Below, one piece after another: positions 1 to 7,051 of a DNA stretch of 37,330 bases (the stretch's first letter is position 1; the number at the start of each line of letters is the position of its first letter). Where the stretch lies: the NCBI GenBank assembly GCA_964544085.1, contig CAZIZT010000016.1, positions 1 through 37,330 on the forward strand. The letters are read 5' to 3'. The translations under genes and the position numbers were made by a program. Origin of the DNA: CAZIZT01 sp964544085. Lineage in GTDB: Bacteria; Campylobacterota_A; Desulfurellia; Desulfurellales; Hippeaceae. The notes beneath the pieces were generated by a model. It worked only from the letters and a program-made list of their open reading frames with translations. It searched no databases and was not told the DNA's origin.

Positions 1-458
1 GTAGACACATCAAAAACAACATCCTTGCCCAGCATATCACCGTCATCGGCAGTGACAGTTGAGGAGACAACAACCTTGTAGCTTGCGGAAGGGCGCAGAA
101 AAGATGAAGGTACAAAAGTAATCGTTCGATCAACAGCTGAGACCACTACATTGCCACTAACAGGGTTGCCCTGTGCATCATACACACGTACCCACTGCAA
201 GACATCGTTTGAATCCCCGCTTTCTGACCTGCCAGATGCTGCCTGAAGTTGCCTGTTAAACTCCAGGGTGATGACACCGTACACAGGCAAATCTCTGTAC
301 TTCTGAGTAAGCTGCTCTGGAGTCTCAACAAGGGAGAAAGACTGAACAGACGAACTTTGTGAGGCTGTGGACCCCCCAGAACCCCCACCACAGGAAAACA
401 GAAACAAAGAAAGCAAAATCCCGGCCATTAGCCTTTTTGGAAAATTTTTCATATTCAT
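1..458 (-). CDS. Lipoprotein with bacterial Ig-like domain (partial, C-terminus outside window)
   Basis: This is an open frame of 152 codons that runs off the left edge. It begins MNMKNFPKRLMAG, followed by a hydrophobic stretch and the lipobox LFSC (Cys23), then a Gly/Ser-rich linker, so it should be an exported, lipid-anchored protein. Residues of about 45-150 read as an Ig-like (SbsA/Big_5-type) fold, with a VITLEFN strand near the start and the typical TFVPSSFLRPSASYKVVV stretch near the end. The start at 458 is chosen because a GGGGG Shine-Dalgarno lies 7 bases upstream; an in-frame ATG at 464 is too close to it. Function is unknown; such domains usually serve in surface adhesion or as structural spacers. 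The downstream sequence would show how many repeats follow. Confidence 0.75.
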   Translation of the reverse strand, partial: MNMKNFPKRLMAGILLSLFLFSCGGGSGGSTASQSSSVQSFSLVETPEQLTQKYRDLPVYGVITLEFNRQLQAASGRSESGDSNDVLQWVRVYDAQGNPVSGNVVVSAVDRTITFVPSSFLRPSASYKVVVSSTVTADDGDMLGKDVVFDVS

Positions 459-524
459 TAACATTCCCCCTTTTTTAAGTCTTAACTTAAAAAGGTTTCC
501 TGCGATAGTTTCCCTTTAATAGAA

Positions 525-553
525 TCAATAATATAATATCTCACAACTGTCAA
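525..553 (-). promoter_or_regulatory. Possible promoter of the Ig-like lipoprotein gene
   Basis: On the minus strand there is a perfect -35 TTGACA (553-548), a 17-base spacer and a weak -10 TATTGA (530-525), about 60 bases upstream of the ribosome-binding site. The -35 is convincing; the -10 is not. The whole 459-755 gap is AT-rich and holds the divergent start regions of the lipoprotein and the aminotransferase genes. Confidence 0.35.
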
Positions 554-706
554 GATTTTCTTACCTTTAATCAAAAAATAGCAAGAGAACAAAAAACGCT
601 ATTGTGACAGGGATTTAGCTTGCAACAAATTTCCGCTTTTACCGGCAAACAGTGGAATACAACGGTAATTTAAAAAACAAAAAAAACAAATAGGAATGAC
701 AAACAT

Positions 707-736
707 TTGAAATGGAAAAAGGAAAAAAGATATGGT
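707..736 (+). promoter_or_regulatory. Possible promoter of the PseC-like gene
   Basis: TTGAAA (707-712), an 18-base spacer and TATGGT (731-736). Transcription would begin around 743, giving a leader of only about a dozen bases before the ATG at 756, which agrees with the lack of a recognisable Shine-Dalgarno there. Confidence 0.35.
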
Positions 737-755
737 ATGTTAACGTTCAGTAGCT

Positions 756-1928
756 ATGGATTTTATACCCTATGCCAGACAAACCATAGATGAAGAGGAC
801 ATAAAGAGCGTAGCTGAAGCATTAAAACAGGATTTTATCACCACAGGTCCACTCGTTGAAAGATTCGAGGAGAAAATAGCCAGACGTGTTGGTAGCAGGT
901 TTTGTGTGGCTGTTTCAAGTGGTACAGCCGCTCTGTATCTTGCAGCACTTGCCCTGCTTAAGCCCGGTATGCGTGTGCTTGTAACCCCAAACACATTCCT
1001 TGCCACTGTTAATGCTATTACACTTGCACATGCTGAGCCCATATTTGTGGACATCGCACAGGATGGCAATATCGATCTGGATCTCTGCGAAAGGTTATTG
1101 AAACAGGACGATTCAATAGGCGCTCTATTCGGTGTTCACTTCTCAGGAAACCCACTGAACCAGGACAAACTTGCGCGCCTCAAGCAAAACTACGGTATTA
1201 TTGTGGTTGAAGACTGTGCGCACGCACTTGGAGCTGTGTATAACTCCGTAAAATCCGGAAGCTGCAAAAATAGTGAGGCATCCATCTTCTCCTTCCATCC
1301 AGTTAAACAAATAACAACCGCAGAGGGTGGAGCCATCACAACAAACAGCAAGGAGCTCAGAGATAGGTTGTATGCAATGAGAAACAGTGGAATTGTGCGG
1401 AGCGGTTTCAAGAATCTAAAGCTCGCTTACGATAAAAAGGGAAACCCCAATCCATGGTACTATGAGATGCACAGTTTCGGTTTCAATTTCAGGATCAGCG
1501 ATATTCAATGTGCTCTGGGTATATCACAGCTTAATAAACTCGACCAGTTTCTAAGAAAAAGACACACTATAGCAAGAAGATACCACAGAGCATTCGACAA
1601 TGATTCGCTCATAAGACCGCTTTATCCTTACAATGAAGGCTCTGCCTATCACCTTTTTGTTGTTAGAATCGACTTTGACTCGTTGAATATAACAAGAGCT
1701 GAATTTTTTGAAGCAGCAAGGAAAAAGGGCATAGGCCTACAGGTCCACTACATCCCCGTGTATGCTCAACCTTTTTATGCCCAGAGAGGGGCAACACCTG
1801 CATGTCCCAATATGGAAGAATACTACTCCCAATGTGTGTCTATACCCATGTATCCCGGTCTTCTTGAGGACCAGCAGGAATATGTGATTGAAACACTAAA
1901 AAGAATAGTCCAGGATGCAAAAAAATGA
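756..1928 (+). CDS. pseC: DegT/DnrJ/EryC1/StrS-family sugar aminotransferase, PseC-like
   Basis: This is a 390-residue PLP-dependent aminotransferase acting on a nucleotide-linked keto-sugar. Visible motifs are SSGTAAL (54-60, phosphate binding), EDCAHALGA (152-160, PLP ring contact) and SFHPVKQITTAEGG, with the Schiff-base lysine at about K184. The HPVK-ITT-EGG version is characteristic of PseC, which forms the 4-amino group of the UDP-altrosamine precursor of pseudaminic acid. No other pse gene is next to it, so the exact substrate is inferred. The ATG at 756 is the only plausible start; no Shine-Dalgarno is visible. Its last four bases overlap the nfeD-like start (ATGA), so the two are probably co-translated. 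Family assignment is firm; the PseC label is likely but not proven. Confidence 0.8.
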   Translation: MDFIPYARQTIDEEDIKSVAEALKQDFITTGPLVERFEEKIARRVGSRFCVAVSSGTAALYLAALALLKPGMRVLVTPNTFLATVNAITLAHAEPIFVDIAQDGNIDLDLCERLLKQDDSIGALFGVHFSGNPLNQDKLARLKQNYGIIVVEDCAHALGAVYNSVKSGSCKNSEASIFSFHPVKQITTAEGGAITTNSKELRDRLYAMRNSGIVRSGFKNLKLAYDKKGNPNPWYYEMHSFGFNFRISDIQCALGISQLNKLDQFLRKRHTIARRYHRAFDNDSLIRPLYPYNEGSAYHLFVVRIDFDSLNITRAEFFEAARKKGIGLQVHYIPVYAQPFYAQRGATPACPNMEEYYSQCVSIPMYPGLLEDQQEYVIETLKRIVQDAKK

Positions 1929-2359
1929 ATCTACTCTACATGTGGTTACTGGGTGCAATAATCATGTTCATACTCGAAGCATTCTTTCCTATGTTCTACT
2001 TTGCCGTGCTTGGCATTTCTTGTTTAATAGGAGCCCTAAGCGCAGTCTTCCTGCCCGTGGAAGTACAGTTGAGTATCTTTGCCATATCGAGCATACTGGT
2101 TTTCTTTATCATTAGACCCGTGGTTATCCGTTATCTGTATAAACAATCCGACCTTCGCACCAACTCTGAGGCATTGATAGGCAAAAAAGCACTGGTAATC
2201 GAAGATATCGGACCCTATCTAAACCCGGGCAGGGTCAAACTGGGCGACGAAACCTGGATAGCTCTATCCTATGAGGGAAACAAGATAGAGAAGGGAAAAT
2301 CGGTTACCATCATAAAGGTCGAAGGAATAAAGCTGTTTGTAAAAGAAATCAATCAATAA
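1925..2359 (+). CDS. nfeD: NfeD-family membrane protein (short form)
   Basis: A 144-residue protein with about three membrane segments in the first 70 residues, followed by a soluble domain (about 80-140, starting EALIGKKALVIEDIGP) with the beta-rich pattern of the NfeD OB fold. It lacks the N-terminal ClpP-like serine protease domain of long NfeD proteins. NfeD proteins are typically encoded beside, and thought to work with, SPFH/stomatin proteins, and exactly such a gene follows after 12 bases. It overlaps the upstream aminotransferase gene by four bases. A role in membrane-domain organisation or stomatin processing is inferred from the family. Confidence 0.88.
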   Translation: MNLLYMWLLGAIIMFILEAFFPMFYFAVLGISCLIGALSAVFLPVEVQLSIFAISSILVFFIIRPVVIRYLYKQSDLRTNSEALIGKKALVIEDIGPYLNPGRVKLGDETWIALSYEGNKIEKGKSVTIIKVEGIKLFVKEINQ

Positions 2360-2371
2360 CCAGGAGGTTTT

Positions 2372-3343
2372 ATGTATTCAGCTGTAGCTTCCGGTGGTTA
2401 TGTAATTCTCGCAGTTGTCGTCTTTGCAGTAGTATTCCTGATCAAAGGCATAAAAATCATTCGCCAGGCAGAAACCATGGTCATCGAAAGGCTTGGCAGG
2501 TACCACAAAACCCTCTCCTCGGGTATAAACATCATCATACCGCTCTTTGACAGACCCAGACCAATCGAGTGGAAATATACATTCGAAGGACCAAACAAAA
2601 AGATAATCATTCGAAAAGTAAAAACAGATAGAATCGATCTGCGCGAAACGGTGTACGATTTTCCTCGGCAAAACGTCATTACCAGAGACAACGTGGTTCT
2701 TGAAATTAACGCCCTGCTCTACTTTCAGGTAATTGACCCCGTAAAGGCCGTTTATGAGATAGCAAGTCTTCCAGACGCCATAGAAAAATTAACCCAAACA
2801 ACACTAAGAAATGTGATCGGCGAACTGGATCTTGACGAGACACTCTCCTCACGAGATACAATCAACGCAAAACTAAGAACGATACTCGATGAAGCAACGG
2901 ACAAATGGGGTGTAAAGGTGAACAGGGTTGAGTTACAGGATATTAATCCTCCAAGGGAAATAAAAGAGGCAATGGAAAAACAGATGAGAGCAGAAAGAGA
3001 CAAGAGAGCAGCAATACTGACAGCAGAGGGTGACAAAAAAGCACGGATCCTTGAAGCCGAAGGCATAAAAGAGGCTCAGATAAACAAGGCTGAAGGAGAG
3101 AGAAAGGCGAAGATCCTTATAGCCGAGGGTGAAGCAGAAGCCATCAGAAAGATCACACAAGCCCTAAAGGAAACCTCTGCCGATCCTGTAACATATCTAA
3201 TAGCCGTGAAATACATCGAAGCACTAAAAACAATGGCTCTTGAAAAGGACACAAAGGTTGTCTTCATGCCTTTTGAGTCAAGTAGTCTGCTTGGCTCTCT
3301 TGGCAGCATAAAAGAACTGTTCAAAAACAGCGGTATTCAGTAA
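2372..3343 (+). CDS. SPFH/Band 7 stomatin-like protein (slipin/QmcA type)
   Basis: A 323-residue membrane-anchored protein. One N-terminal transmembrane segment (about residues 8-26) precedes the Band 7 domain (about 30-200, starting RQAETMVIERLGRYHKTL). A long charged helical stretch (about 200-270) follows, with repeated Ala-Glu-Gly units, predicted to be the oligomerising coiled coil of the family. A strong Shine-Dalgarno (AGGAGG, 2361-2366) precedes the ATG. Together with the NfeD gene it forms the classic stomatin-partner operon, which probably scaffolds membrane microdomains. Its stop codon overlaps that of the convergent emrB gene by seven bases, so no terminator fits between them. Confidence 0.92.
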   Translation: MYSAVASGGYVILAVVVFAVVFLIKGIKIIRQAETMVIERLGRYHKTLSSGINIIIPLFDRPRPIEWKYTFEGPNKKIIIRKVKTDRIDLRETVYDFPRQNVITRDNVVLEINALLYFQVIDPVKAVYEIASLPDAIEKLTQTTLRNVIGELDLDETLSSRDTINAKLRTILDEATDKWGVKVNRVELQDINPPREIKEAMEKQMRAERDKRAAILTAEGDKKARILEAEGIKEAQINKAEGERKAKILIAEGEAEAIRKITQALKETSADPVTYLIAVKYIEALKTMALEKDTKVVFMPFESSSLLGSLGSIKELFKNSGIQ

Positions 3344-4860
3344 GGGAGTTTTGTCTCCTTTGGTTTTTCAATAAAGAAAATTGTTGGCATAAGCAGAACA
3401 AACAGAACGCTGCAGAAATAAAACGCGTCATTAAAGGCAAGCATATAAGCCTGCCTCAAAAGTTCCTTGTATATGACACCCATCTGTTGAAGCGGCGCAA
3501 GCACCATATTGTGCAACAAAGCCAGAGTCTGGTTGAAGATCTCATTGGTCGGTACCAGATGTTCGACAAGTCGACTCTGATGGAACTGTGCCCTCCTCGT
3601 TAGAATGGTTGTCACTACAGCAGTCCCAAAGCTACCGCCGATATTCCTGACAAAGTTAAAGATACCTGATGCATTGCCCATATCCTTGTTCTCCACATTA
3701 ACAAACGTAGCAGCGGCAAGCGGCACAAAGAACATAGAAATAGCAAAACCCTGCAAAGCACGCGGTTCGATAATGCTAACAAAGTCGGCAGAAAGATTGA
3801 AGTGCGCCATCATATCCACAGCCACAGCATTGGTAAGCAGGCTCAAAAGCAACACCTTTCTTGGATCGAAACCCTTTTCGAGTAGTTTTCCGGTAATAGG
3901 CATACCAACCAACGTGGTCACAGCACCAGGTCCAAGTACAAGACCTGCAAGATACGCAGTGTAACCCATAAGGTTTTGCAGATATAGTGGCAATAGAACT
4001 ATTGTCCCAAAGAACCCAAAGAAACCTGCAAACATTATAATGTTACCGAATGTGAAAGATCTATCCTTGAAGATCCTGAGATTGACGATTGGTTCCTTGA
4101 CCCTCATTTCGCGTATCAGAAACAGGACAAATCCAATAGCTGAAATCACGGCAAGTGATGTAATGAAACGGGACTCAAACCAGTCCTTACGCTGGGCGTT
4201 GTCAAGCAGTATCTGCAAGGAGCCAACGGCGATTGCAAGGAATGCAAGCCCCAGATAGTCTACGGATGTTTTCTTTGCATTCTTGATGTACTCAGGATCG
4301 AACACGAACAGATTAATCAGCAACAAAGAGAGCAAACCAACAGGCACATTAATGTAGAATATCCAGCGCCAACCCCAGTTGTCCGTTATCCAACCACCCA
4401 GCACCGGTCCAAGTATTGGACCAACCACCACACCCATGCCAAACACCGCCATTGCCATTCCACGCTGCTCTTTAGGGAACGACTCAAGCAGTATAGCCTG
4501 AGATACCGGCTGCAAACCCCCACCCGCTATACCCTGCAAGAACCTAAGAACCACCAGAAAGAGAAACGAAGGCGCATAACCACACGCAAAGGAAGCAATC
4601 GTGAAAAAAAGCACAGAGAACATCAGGTAGCGCTTCCTGCCGAAATAATTGGAGAGCCATCCTGTGATAGGAATAATGATAGCATTGGAAACCATATAGG
4701 ATGTGAGAATCCAGGTGGATTCATCCAGACTGATGCTCAGATCACCCTGGATGTGCGGCAGGGAGACGTTTACAATTGTGGTATCCACTATTTCCATCAG
4801 TGTTGGCAAAACAACCGCTAATGCTATAAACCACTTGTCGCTGCCGGACAATTTCTCCAT
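3337..4860 (-). CDS. emrB: EmrB/QacA (DHA2) family multidrug efflux transporter
   Basis: This is an inner-membrane proton antiporter of the major facilitator superfamily, 14-TM DHA2 class. Near the N-terminus it has LMEIVDTTIVNVSLPHIQGD, the family's TM1 signature with a membrane aspartate, and later GWRWIFYINVPVG and long hydrophobic segments throughout. I place the start at the ATG at 4860 (507 residues), four bases after the emrA stop. A TTG at 4878 in the same frame would add six residues but lies inside emrA. It is the last gene of marR-emrA-emrB and should form a tripartite pump with EmrA and an outer-membrane channel encoded elsewhere. Confidence 0.93.
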   Translation of the reverse strand: MEKLSGSDKWFIALAVVLPTLMEIVDTTIVNVSLPHIQGDLSISLDESTWILTSYMVSNAIIIPITGWLSNYFGRKRYLMFSVLFFTIASFACGYAPSFLFLVVLRFLQGIAGGGLQPVSQAILLESFPKEQRGMAMAVFGMGVVVGPILGPVLGGWITDNWGWRWIFYINVPVGLLSLLLINLFVFDPEYIKNAKKTSVDYLGLAFLAIAVGSLQILLDNAQRKDWFESRFITSLAVISAIGFVLFLIREMRVKEPIVNLRIFKDRSFTFGNIIMFAGFFGFFGTIVLLPLYLQNLMGYTAYLAGLVLGPGAVTTLVGMPITGKLLEKGFDPRKVLLLSLLTNAVAVDMMAHFNLSADFVSIIEPRALQGFAISMFFVPLAAATFVNVENKDMGNASGIFNFVRNIGGSFGTAVVTTILTRRAQFHQSRLVEHLVPTNEIFNQTLALLHNMVLAPLQQMGVIYKELLRQAYMLAFNDAFYFCSVLFVLLMPTIFFIEKPKETKLPY

Positions 4861-4864
4861 TGTC

Positions 4865-5908
4865 TCAATACAAACCAAGAAGCTTCAAAAACTTAAATGC
4901 CAGCTCCTGCGGCAAGCCATGTGGCTTCTTTCTTATAAGGACAACCACCCTTGTGGACATACCCACCCTCAGAGGAACAGACGGCGGCTTATCGAACACT
5001 ATCTTAACCGGTATCCTCTGGGTAACCTTTATCCAGTTACCAGATGCGTTTTCAGGTGGAAACAGCGAGAAAACCTCGCCCGTACCAAATTGAAGGCTTT
5101 CCACCCTCCCCTTGAAATGCTTATCAGGATAAGCATCAATTGTTATATCCACCCTTTCGCCGGGGTGTATCTTGTTTATCTGCGACTCTTTGTAATTGGC
5201 AACAATCCAGGCGCCACGATCGGGCACTAATGCACACACAGGAGTTTGTGGTGAAACAAAAGATCCTTTTTCAACCTGCTTTTTTGTAACATATCCGGAA
5301 GAAGGCGCCCTAACCACCGTATACGATAGATCCAGCCTGGCACCATCATAAGCAGCCTGTGCCTCTTCCAAAGCCCTCTGTGCACTCCTGAAAGCGGCTT
5401 CAGCTTGTTTTAACGCTGCCTTTAGCGAGTTAACCTCGGCTTTAGCAACTCGATACTCCGTCAAAAAAAACTCGTACTTATCCCTGGACATTACAGCCTG
5501 CCTGTAGAGCTTCTTAGCCCTATTAAAATCCCAGGTGGTTTTGTCAAATTTGGCTTCAGCGAGATTGATTTTGGCTCTAATTGAAGCAATCTGGGCTTTT
5601 ATCTCGCCCATACGCGCCTTTGCGTATGCCACCCGGGCTTCAGCTGCTTTCAGTTTTATCCTGTAAGGCTTATCATCAATTGCTACCAGCGCATCACCCT
5701 TCTTTACAAATGTATTGTTCTTCACAAATACACGCTTCACAGCGCCTGCTATACGTGGATGGACCCAGTAGATGTCATTGGTGATATATGCATCTTCCGT
5801 TGATACATGCGTCTGTTTGTACTGTAAAAAGAGATAAACCCCGCATGCAGCAACAACCAAAACCAGCAGCAAAACGATTTTTCTCCCAGCGGAACTAACC
5901 TTTGCCAT
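4865..5908 (-). CDS. emrA: EmrA/HlyD-family membrane fusion (periplasmic adaptor) protein
   Basis: A 347-residue adaptor. One N-terminal transmembrane segment (about 10-27) is followed by HVSTEDAYITNDIYWVHPRI, a typical EmrA lipoyl-domain entry. A long alpha-hairpin (about 75-190, rich in Ala, Glu, Arg and Lys) comes next, then the second lipoyl half (YTVVRAPSSGYVTKKQVEKG) and a beta-barrel domain. It links the EmrB pump to an outer-membrane channel. A strong Shine-Dalgarno (GGAGAGGAGAA) precedes the ATG, and the first codons overlap the end of the marR gene by 14 bases, which points to translational coupling. Confidence 0.93.
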   Translation of the reverse strand: MAKVSSAGRKIVLLLVLVVAACGVYLFLQYKQTHVSTEDAYITNDIYWVHPRIAGAVKRVFVKNNTFVKKGDALVAIDDKPYRIKLKAAEARVAYAKARMGEIKAQIASIRAKINLAEAKFDKTTWDFNRAKKLYRQAVMSRDKYEFFLTEYRVAKAEVNSLKAALKQAEAAFRSAQRALEEAQAAYDGARLDLSYTVVRAPSSGYVTKKQVEKGSFVSPQTPVCALVPDRGAWIVANYKESQINKIHPGERVDITIDAYPDKHFKGRVESLQFGTGEVFSLFPPENASGNWIKVTQRIPVKIVFDKPPSVPLRVGMSTRVVVLIRKKPHGLPQELAFKFLKLLGLY

Positions 5909-6347
5909 TTCTCCTCTCCATGAACCTATCTGTATTTGCAGCCATCCTTTCCATTACTCTTCTAAGCATTGCACGCTCCGGCTCGGCAATACCCTCCAGC
6001 AGTACATTCTCCCATTCCAGCGCTATGTTTCTTATCTTCTTTCTTAGCTCAATAGCACGACCAGACGGAAAAAGCCTGTAAACCCGCCTATCATGTTTAC
6101 ACTGTTTCCTTATTATGTAGCCCTTCTTCTCAAGCGCTTTCACAGCTTTAGCAGTAGTTCCTTTATTAACCTTTAGATAACTCGAAAGCTCATCCTGTCT
6201 TATGCCAGCCATATCCACCACCGCTATAAAAAAAGGCAGCTGCCCTGCGGTGATATCTAAACCCCTCAACCTATCCTTCGCATACATCAAGGAGTATCTG
6301 TAAATAATCGAGATCCACTTAAGCAGCGGTTCCCTTTTTTGTCCCAT
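5895..6347 (-). CDS. MarR-family transcriptional regulator (probable local repressor of emrAB)
   Basis: A 150-residue winged-helix protein of MarR length. Residues of about 45-100 hold the helix-turn-helix (RQDELSSYLKVNKGTTAKAV) and the basic wing (KKGYIIRKQCKHDRRVYRLFP, with the DxR pattern typical of the MarR wing). A Shine-Dalgarno GAGGGGG precedes the ATG at 6347. It heads the emrAB operon, and an 8+8 base palindrome lies over the operon's promoter, so autorepression relieved by a drug-like ligand is the natural reading. The ligand cannot be told from the sequence. Confidence 0.9.
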   Translation of the reverse strand: MGQKREPLLKWISIIYRYSLMYAKDRLRGLDITAGQLPFFIAVVDMAGIRQDELSSYLKVNKGTTAKAVKALEKKGYIIRKQCKHDRRVYRLFPSGRAIELRKKIRNIALEWENVLLEGIAEPERAMLRRVMERMAANTDRFMERRNGKG

Positions 6348-6376
6348 CTTGCCCCCTCAGCTTTGTTACTTGGGCA

Positions 6377-6405
6377 CTAATATCAAAAAATAGTTGCATT
6401 TGCAA
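6377..6405 (-). promoter_or_regulatory. Promoter of the marR-emrAB operon
   Basis: On the minus strand: -35 TTGCAA (6405-6400), 17-base spacer, -10 TATTAG (6382-6377). The -35 lies inside the palindromic operator, so a bound regulator would block RNA polymerase. Confidence 0.55.
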
Positions 6406-6408
6406 CTA
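6391..6408. promoter_or_regulatory. Palindromic operator, probable MarR-type binding site
   Basis: A perfect 8-base inverted repeat, TAGTTGCA / TGCAACTA, separated by two bases. Its TTGC...GCAA core is the form used by many MarR-family operators, and its position over the -35 of the marR gene fits autorepression. Confidence 0.65.
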
Positions 6409-6440
6409 AAATATGTAATAGAAAAATAGAGATGAACGAT

Positions 6441-6488
6441 CAGCGAAAACCGCGGGTGGACAGCCATCGAGGCACTGACCGTCCACCC
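6441..6488. other. Structured intergenic segment with two adjacent inverted repeats
   Basis: An 8-base perfect stem GGGTGGAC (6454-6461) / GTCCACCC (6481-6488) encloses 19 bases. Just before it lies a small GCG/CGC hairpin (6443-6453). Neither strand has a U-tract after the stem, so it does not look like an intrinsic terminator. It could be a leader or small RNA, or a protein-binding site. The strand is undecided. Confidence 0.35.
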
Positions 6489-6548
6489 ACAACAAAAACG
6501 GGCAGGCTAAATGAGGCTTTAATGAGTATAACTCATGGTTCATGCCTT

Positions 6549-6577
6549 TGTCAAGTAAAAAAAGATACTACTTGACA
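6549..6577. promoter_or_regulatory. Inverted-repeat operator over the fur/perR-like promoter
   Basis: A perfect 9-base inverted repeat, TGTCAAGTA (6549-6557) / TACTTGACA (6569-6577), with an 11-base spacer. The right arm contains the whole -35 hexamer, so a dimeric regulator bound here would control the promoter. Autoregulation by the downstream Fur-family protein is likely but not shown. A second palindrome, ATGAGT-ATA-ACTCAT (6522-6536), lies just upstream. Confidence 0.5.
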
Positions 6578-6599
6578 TCTGACTCCTTAGAAGTAATAT
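6572..6599 (+). promoter_or_regulatory. Promoter of the fur/perR-like gene
   Basis: Perfect -35 TTGACA (6572-6577), 16-base spacer and -10 TAATAT (6594-6599). Transcription would start around 6606, just upstream of the purine-rich ribosome-binding site. This placement rules out the longer reading frame that begins at 6542. Confidence 0.6.
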
Positions 6600-6625
6600 G
6601 TTTCAAAAGGGAAAGGAGGGGTATT

Positions 6626-7051
6626 ATGGAGAAAATCAGAAAGCTCATGGAGCATGCGCCGCTGAAAGCCACACCGCAGCGACTTGCAATACTCAAAGAG
6701 ATTGAGGAGGCTGGCCACATCGATCTGGACACAATCTACAAGAATATCTCACGCAACTTTCCGTCCATGTCGCTTGCAACGGTGTACAAGAACCTCCATC
6801 TACTCAAAGAGCACGGCATCATCAAGGAACTGAGCATCGAGGGCAAAAAGAGCAAGTACGAGATAGCGGCACAGCCCAAGCACCACCATCTTGTCTGCAA
6901 GGTCTGCGGTGAAATTACGGACATCTTTATTGACACAGATCAGATCGATGCACAGATCAAGCAGCTTGAGGGTTTCGATGTAGAGCACTGTGAGATTTAC
7001 TGCTACGGTATTTGCAGTAAGTGCAAGGAAAAGATGGAAAACAACGGTTAG
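6626..7051 (+). CDS. Fur-family metal-dependent regulator, PerR-like
   Basis: A 141-residue protein with a winged-helix DNA-binding domain (ATPQRLAILKEI; SMSLATVYKNLHLLKEHGII) followed by the Fur dimerisation domain. The structural zinc site is complete (C91xxC94 and C130xxC133). The regulatory metal ligands include H31, E79, H86 and H88. Residue 99 (in GEITDIF) is aspartate, the residue that in Bacillus PerR allows peroxide sensing, where true Fur has glutamate. I therefore lean towards PerR, the peroxide-stress regulator, by inference. Start 6626 is chosen for its GGAGGGG Shine-Dalgarno and position after the promoter. Its end overlaps the convergent uvrA stop by four bases. Confidence 0.85.
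   Translation: MEKIRKLMEHAPLKATPQRLAILKEIEEAGHIDLDTIYKNISRNFPSMSLATVYKNLHLLKEHGIIKELSIEGKKSKYEIAAQPKHHHLVCKVCGEITDIFIDTDQIDAQIKQLEGFDVEHCEIYCYGICSKCKEKMENNG

Noticed and set aside
146..391. An 81-codon minus-strand frame at the left edge
   Set aside because: It is in a different frame from the lipoprotein, whose signal peptide, lipobox and Ig-like strands read through the same bases without a stop.
639..668. Inverted repeat TTACCG...CGGTAA in the gap before the PseC-like gene
   Set aside because: Six-base arms with an 18-base spacer in one place are expected by chance, and no promoter element lies at the right distance.
4703..5230. A 175-codon plus-strand open frame across the emrB/emrA junction
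   Set aside because: It lies antisense to two clear transporter genes, spans their boundary, has no Shine-Dalgarno and its translation resembles no protein family.
6542..6625. N-terminal extension of the Fur-like protein (start at 6542)
   Set aside because: The extra 28 codons cover the promoter and operator, and the GGAGGGG ribosome site points to the ATG at 6626, where the family's sequence begins.
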